Assembly (NCBI RefSeq): GCF_918797505.1
Contig: NC_092793.1
Location: forward strand, 930,001 to 994,000
Source of the DNA: Bemisia tabaci
Taxonomy: Eukaryota; Arthropoda; Insecta; Hemiptera; Aleyrodidae
Length of the DNA stretch: 64,000 nt
Reading direction: 5' to 3'
Part shown: positions 61,136 through 64,000 of the stretch, piece by piece
Numbering within the stretch: position 1 is the stretch's first letter
Layout: each line of letters begins with the position of its first letter
Position numbers and translations under genes: made by a program
The notes under the pieces: model-generated
Told to the model about the DNA's origin: nothing
Seen by the model: only the letters and a program-made list of their open reading frames with translations
Databases searched by the model: none

Positions 61136-62084
61136 TTAAGTTTTTGACTGTGGAGACGATGGTAAACAATTTTTAGAAATGATATTATAATTTCTGCTTT
61201 TTTAGTATCATCATCTTCAATCAGGTATACATTATAAAGAATTTGACCCTATCCAGGTCGAAGGAGTCCGTTTCTTTTCACTCATCGCTGAAGAAAGGTC
61301 AATGGGAACACACGCTCTCCTCTCTCGTTTTAGACCGAAAGCTCATGACGATTCATTCAACCGGAATAATATAAATTTGCCACCCAAGGTAGGAACTATA
61401 AGTAAACAAAAAATAATGGGTGTCGAGTATCTTCAACTTCCTCGTAAATACATGTCCAATCGGTGGACAGCATAAGAGTGCGGTCCCTCAAGTTTATGCT
61501 CGAGAACTTTCCACCGTTTGCGGCACATGTGACTTTGCGGTGAAGGGCTCCAATTTTTTACAATATTTTCACATTTAATAGTGCCGACTTAGGAGATGCT
61601 GCTCAATAAATTCCACTATTTTCACTGCTTTGCTCAGATAAGAACTACTGCAGGGGCGTCATTTTAGGCTGGGCATACGGCTAAATAGGTACCCTTAATG
61701 GTATCATAGGAGGCACATAAGCACACGATTAAATACAACTCATTTTTTTTCGACTTTTCACTTTATTTTAAGCTCAGAAAAATATAACAAGATATTTTGA
61801 AGTCATTCATTTCGAGTGTGCGTAATTGCGTTTTAGATGTTTCGGTAGGTCCAAAAAGTGTCCAATCAAGTTGAAATTTTTAGTGGGTGATTTTAATGGC
61901 AGGCATCACCAGAAAAACCCGGTGGAGCGGGCCTTTTCGAAATTTTTGGAAAAATGACATACCCTACTGTAGGTAGCAGTAGCCCTTTGGGTATCTTAAA
62001 CCTCAACATACGTGTTTTTCTTGAACAGTTAGGCTAGGCTTTTGGCCTAGAGAACAAAAGGGGCCTGCGCAGTGCGCTCTATCC
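61136..62084. other. Non-coding DNA without recognised features
   Basis: No gene, RNA or repeat recognised. Confidence 0.4.
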
Positions 62085-62220
62085 TCCCTGCTCTCCTCCT
62101 CCTCAGGCTGCTAGTATATTATATTCTAGCCGTGTTCAGCTCGCTGTGCGAGCTGTCACGCCTGGCCGGGGAGTGCCCCTGGACCCCCGGTTCTTCGCAT
62201 CGCGATGAGCCGATGCATAT
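62085..62220. repeat. GC-rich hairpin cluster
   Basis: AGCTCGCTGTGCGAGCT, a GGGGAGTGCCCC stem and CGCATCGCGATG occur within 90 bases, beside CTAGTATATTATATTCTAG. The design is like the clusters at 17106, 22625 and 59393, so this may be the 3' end of another Helitron-like element, read leftward. Confidence 0.5.
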
Positions 62221-64000
62221 CTCTCAAAAAACTAGCGTGAAAAGAGCTGAGATAGAGGCAACGGACCAAAAGAAAATATACTACAAACTAAATTTAGGTA
62301 TTGCAGGCAACTAAATCAGAACAGAGATATTTTAGAGCGAGACAAAAGATAGACTTTATTCATGTCTGAAAGGTTTTAGCAGAAAAGACATTAGGTATCA
62401 CAGATAAAGATTACTCGGATAGGCAAATATCACAGGAACACAACTTCGGCTAAAATAGACGCATGGTGTCGCACACTCGCGTACACACACATATGCAAAA
62501 ATCCTAATCAAGGAAGTAGCCTGATCAATAGATCCTGGCTGCAAAGATGAGAGACTAGATGCCTACTAGATGGAACTAGATGGCTGTGGCTGAAGGCCCG
62601 AAGAAGGAGAAAATACAATCAAACCCAGCTGGATGACGAAAGGTAGCAGCGAGATAACGGGTCAGCAAATCAGCACATCTAAGTAGGTCATCGAATAAGG
62701 CGGTAAACAGCAGGCAAAGCCAGGAACTAGAGATCAGGAACTACAAAATCAGGAAGAGAGACAGGAGCTGTGCTTAGGAGCTAGACAAAAAAACCCTGTA
62801 GGAAAATCAACCTTTGTTTAGTTCAAAGAAAACAAGAGTGAATCCTAACTTAATCAGTTGTTTTACAATATAATTGGTACTTGATAGAGCAGAAGGCTCG
62901 AGAAAACTTATAAGAGTTCGACACAATGATTTGGAACAGAATAACAATTAGGAAAAACATGCTTTATGTGATCATGGAAGGCACTGAGTACAAAGTACGA
63001 ACTGCCTGGTCAGACGGACGCAGGCCTAAGGCTAAGTTAGGTCCATGTGCATGATCAACTATCAGGAAAACTAAAGCTAAAAATAATACTGGGGAAACAG
63101 CTCTGCCTTAGGGGCTTCAGAATAACTAAATCTGCAGGCTCAGAAAACCTAAGTACTGAAATTCTACTGAACAAGGTTGCGGCTCGCTTTAGGCCAGCAT
63201 GTATTGAACAAACTAGGCCAAAATAGGCTCAAAGATAAGACTAGAAATAACAGAATAATCCTGCAAAGGAGATAAATACACAAGCATAATAAAACAAGGA
63301 GCACGCAAGGCTCATGCAGTCTCATCTGTTAAATAAATAGGAAAGGCCAGCTTAAGTGAGATCAAGTGCTTTACGTTCACAATCAGAAAGAAAACACAGT
63401 GCTTAGCACACCTGAATAATGCTCGCAGCGCATCTCAAAAGTAGGAGCTTGACAGTTTGGCCAAGAGAGAACACGGAAACATCTCCTTCTCTGAGTGAGA
63501 ATAACAACTAGGCCTAAGGTCTATGCAACAGGAGAAAGAACCAGTTCCTGAGGTTGCCGAGGAGTTCGGTAACCAGGACCAGAGACTAGGTCTCTGCGAC
63601 AGGTGATCAGATCGAAGAGCCTCCATGCGTTCTCCAGGCCAAAATGAACAAGTTAGATTTGCTAGAAAAACCAACATTCTTGTGCTGGGAAGAACTGAAA
63701 ATGATATCCTTAATTTGAGGTTCCAAGAGATCATTGACTTTGGTAGGTTACTTGATTTAGGTATGACTTGGGCAGAATCGCCACGAGGCTGGAAGGCCTA
63801 AAAGTTCAAGATAAAGTCAAGATTCACATGTCAAACTTAGGTACCCAAAATGGGGTTTGGAAACTGCGGTTTTAGCAAAAGGCGGCTAGCATTGCCCTTC
63901 GGGTGCAGGTCTCAGGCTTCCAGGTTACGGGAGGTGCTCAGATGTTGAGGAAACACGATGATTAAAACTTGGCACCAAAAACTCTCGGTCGGCCGACACA
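62221..64000. other. Unrecognised low-complexity-free DNA at the right edge
   Basis: The stretch is unusually rich in AGG, CAG and TAGG-type words compared with the A/T-rich DNA to its left, and could be part of a larger mobile element running off the window. A 99-codon minus-strand frame at 63435-63734 shows no domain. I see no gene I can support. Confidence 0.3.

Noticed and set aside
63435..63734. 99-codon minus-strand frame
   Set aside because: No recognisable domain, promoter or neighbouring gene to support it.

Overview
This window looks like insect nuclear DNA. Spliced exons, AT-rich introns, nested transposons, short (TTAGG)n tracts, tRNA-derived SINE heads and TATA plus TCAGT-type promoters all point that way. 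A sap-feeding hemipteran is my guess for the host, not something the sequence proves.

Region A (1 to about 13 kb) is most of an integrated midsize linear dsDNA virus of the Polinton/Maverick and adintovirus type, cut off by the left window edge. Leftward genes are two tandem fibre-like proteins, a protein of a conserved Polinton-associated family and a packaging ATPase. A divergent promoter separates them from rightward morphogenesis genes: a phospholipase A2-domain minor capsid protein, an adenain-like protease, a penton-like protein, a small Gln-rich protein and a major capsid protein. After a convergent terminator come leftward genes for an unknown protein, a conserved protein that may have an RNase H-like fold, and a protein-primed family B DNA polymerase. 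Two short rightward genes of unknown role, one with a membrane segment, close the element. No integrase is visible; it is either beyond the left edge or lost. The ATPase, protease, fibre and Polinton-family genes are open. The PLA2 protein, penton, major capsid and polymerase are split by frameshifts, although their motifs survive. A TATAAATAG promoter motif recurs in front of several transcription units.

Region B (13 to 19 kb) holds a 164-bp tandem repeat, a broken pogo-like transposase, a tRNA-SINE-like piece and one copy of a fold-rich repeat whose layout resembles Helentron-derived (HINE/DINE-type) elements.

Region C (19.3 to 46.5 kb) carries the one host gene I can defend. It has five leftward exons encoding the end of one MAM domain and the whole of a second. 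Splice sites and reading phases match across every junction. The last visible intron is about 22 kb and is packed with transposons: a Helitron-like element, inverted 503-bp arms around a degenerate transposon-type gene, LINE fragments, a CR1-like LINE with an SGNH-type ORF1, a 17-bp-TIR element, SINEs, and a hAT-like element (38066-41491) with an 8-bp target duplication and a nearly perfect 0.9-kb palindrome. A second element has inserted into one arm of that palindrome.

Region D (46.5 to 64 kb) is almost entirely mobile DNA: a 3.2-kb fold-back element carrying a MITE, two further copies of that MITE family (one with a perfect 8-bp duplication), remains of a Ty3/gypsy-type retrotransposon interrupted by another fold-back element, an inverted second copy of the HINE-like repeat, and a LINE with an inverted 5' part. 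The last 1.7 kb shows nothing I recognise.
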